Below are positions 63,868 through 64,000 of a stretch of 64,000 nucleotides of DNA, in pieces. This stretch comes from Leptolyngbya iicbica LK (GTDB lineage Bacteria > Cyanobacteriota > Cyanobacteriia > Phormidesmidales > Phormidesmidaceae). Location of the stretch: NCBI RefSeq assembly GCF_004212215.1, contig NZ_QVFV01000001.1, positions 1,386,155 through 1,450,154 of the forward strand, given 5' to 3'. How positions within the stretch are numbered: the first letter of the stretch is position 1; each line of letters begins with the position of its first letter. The position numbers and the translations under genes were made by a program. Under the pieces are notes generated by a model. It made no database searches and was not told the DNA's origin. It saw only the letters and a list, made by a program, of their open reading frames with translations.

Positions 63868-64000
63868 ATGTTTCCAACCCTGTATGCAATAGTCTGGTCA
63901 TAGGTTGCCCATTTGTGATGCCAGAGCTTGAATGTTACGAGCTATACCATCAGCTTACTGAGAAATCGGGCACACCACACAAATCATCTAGACGTTTTAT

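Noticed and set aside
1-64000. Frequent GCGATCGC palindromes as regulatory sites
   Set aside because: They are HIP1 octamers, spread through coding and noncoding DNA at high density in many cyanobacteria, so they carry no local meaning.

Overview
The window is chromosomal DNA from a cyanobacterium. HIP1-type GCGATCGC octamers occur throughout, and several genes are cyanobacterial hallmarks: RuBisCO activase with an SSUL tail, PGR5, a CYP38-like lumenal cyclophilin, DUF2854, DUF4278, and a PSII-type FtsH. The gene set suggests a filamentous Synechococcales/Leptolyngbya-like lineage, but that placement is inference. No rRNA, tRNA, CRISPR array or intact insertion sequence was recognised.

At 0.4-9 kb lies a small accessory/defence island. 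It holds two VapBC-type toxin-antitoxin pairs, a YgiT-type zinc protein, a truncated MNT nucleotidyltransferase, a membrane-anchored pentapeptide-repeat protein, a 1112-residue single-chain restriction-modification enzyme (Type IIG/Eco57I-like) and a GIY-YIG protein. The pentapeptide gene lies between the intact end of the restriction enzyme gene and a separate, diverged copy of that same gene end, which points to rearrangement. At 9-15.2 kb come compact stress/photosynthesis genes. They include two DUF4278 paralogues with matching leaders, a psb34-like/pgr5 pair behind tandem HLR1 (RpaB) boxes, an exported protein made of a 36-residue tandem repeat, an AI-2E-type transporter and a Tat-exported amidohydrolase. 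The 15.2-16.1 kb stretch is decayed DNA.

From 16 to 57.6 kb the content is mostly housekeeping and cell-envelope genes: mreBCD, ssb, fni, an MBOAT/DUF1574 acylation pair, ppc, an outer-membrane-barrel candidate, ychF, efp-accB, a cyclophilin, thiL, an NblR-like regulator, nadK, rca, a LuxR-type regulator, ftsH, glmM, lptA-lptB-lptF and dxs. Two copies of a roughly 90-bp palindromic element sit at gene 3' ends (27.8 kb and 42.6 kb, opposite orientation), with a compensatory base-pair change in one hairpin.

The right end (57.7-63.9 kb, minus strand) is a three-gene signalling operon. Its first gene is a hybrid histidine kinase whose N-terminus carries the Asp/Cys/His signature of ethylene-receptor domains, followed by two GAF domains. 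A REC-GGDEF-EAL protein and a REC-histidine kinase follow. This reads as an ethylene and/or light input connected to cyclic-di-GMP turnover, and is one of the most interesting parts of the window, together with the tandem-repeat protein and the HLR1-controlled psb34-like/pgr5 unit.
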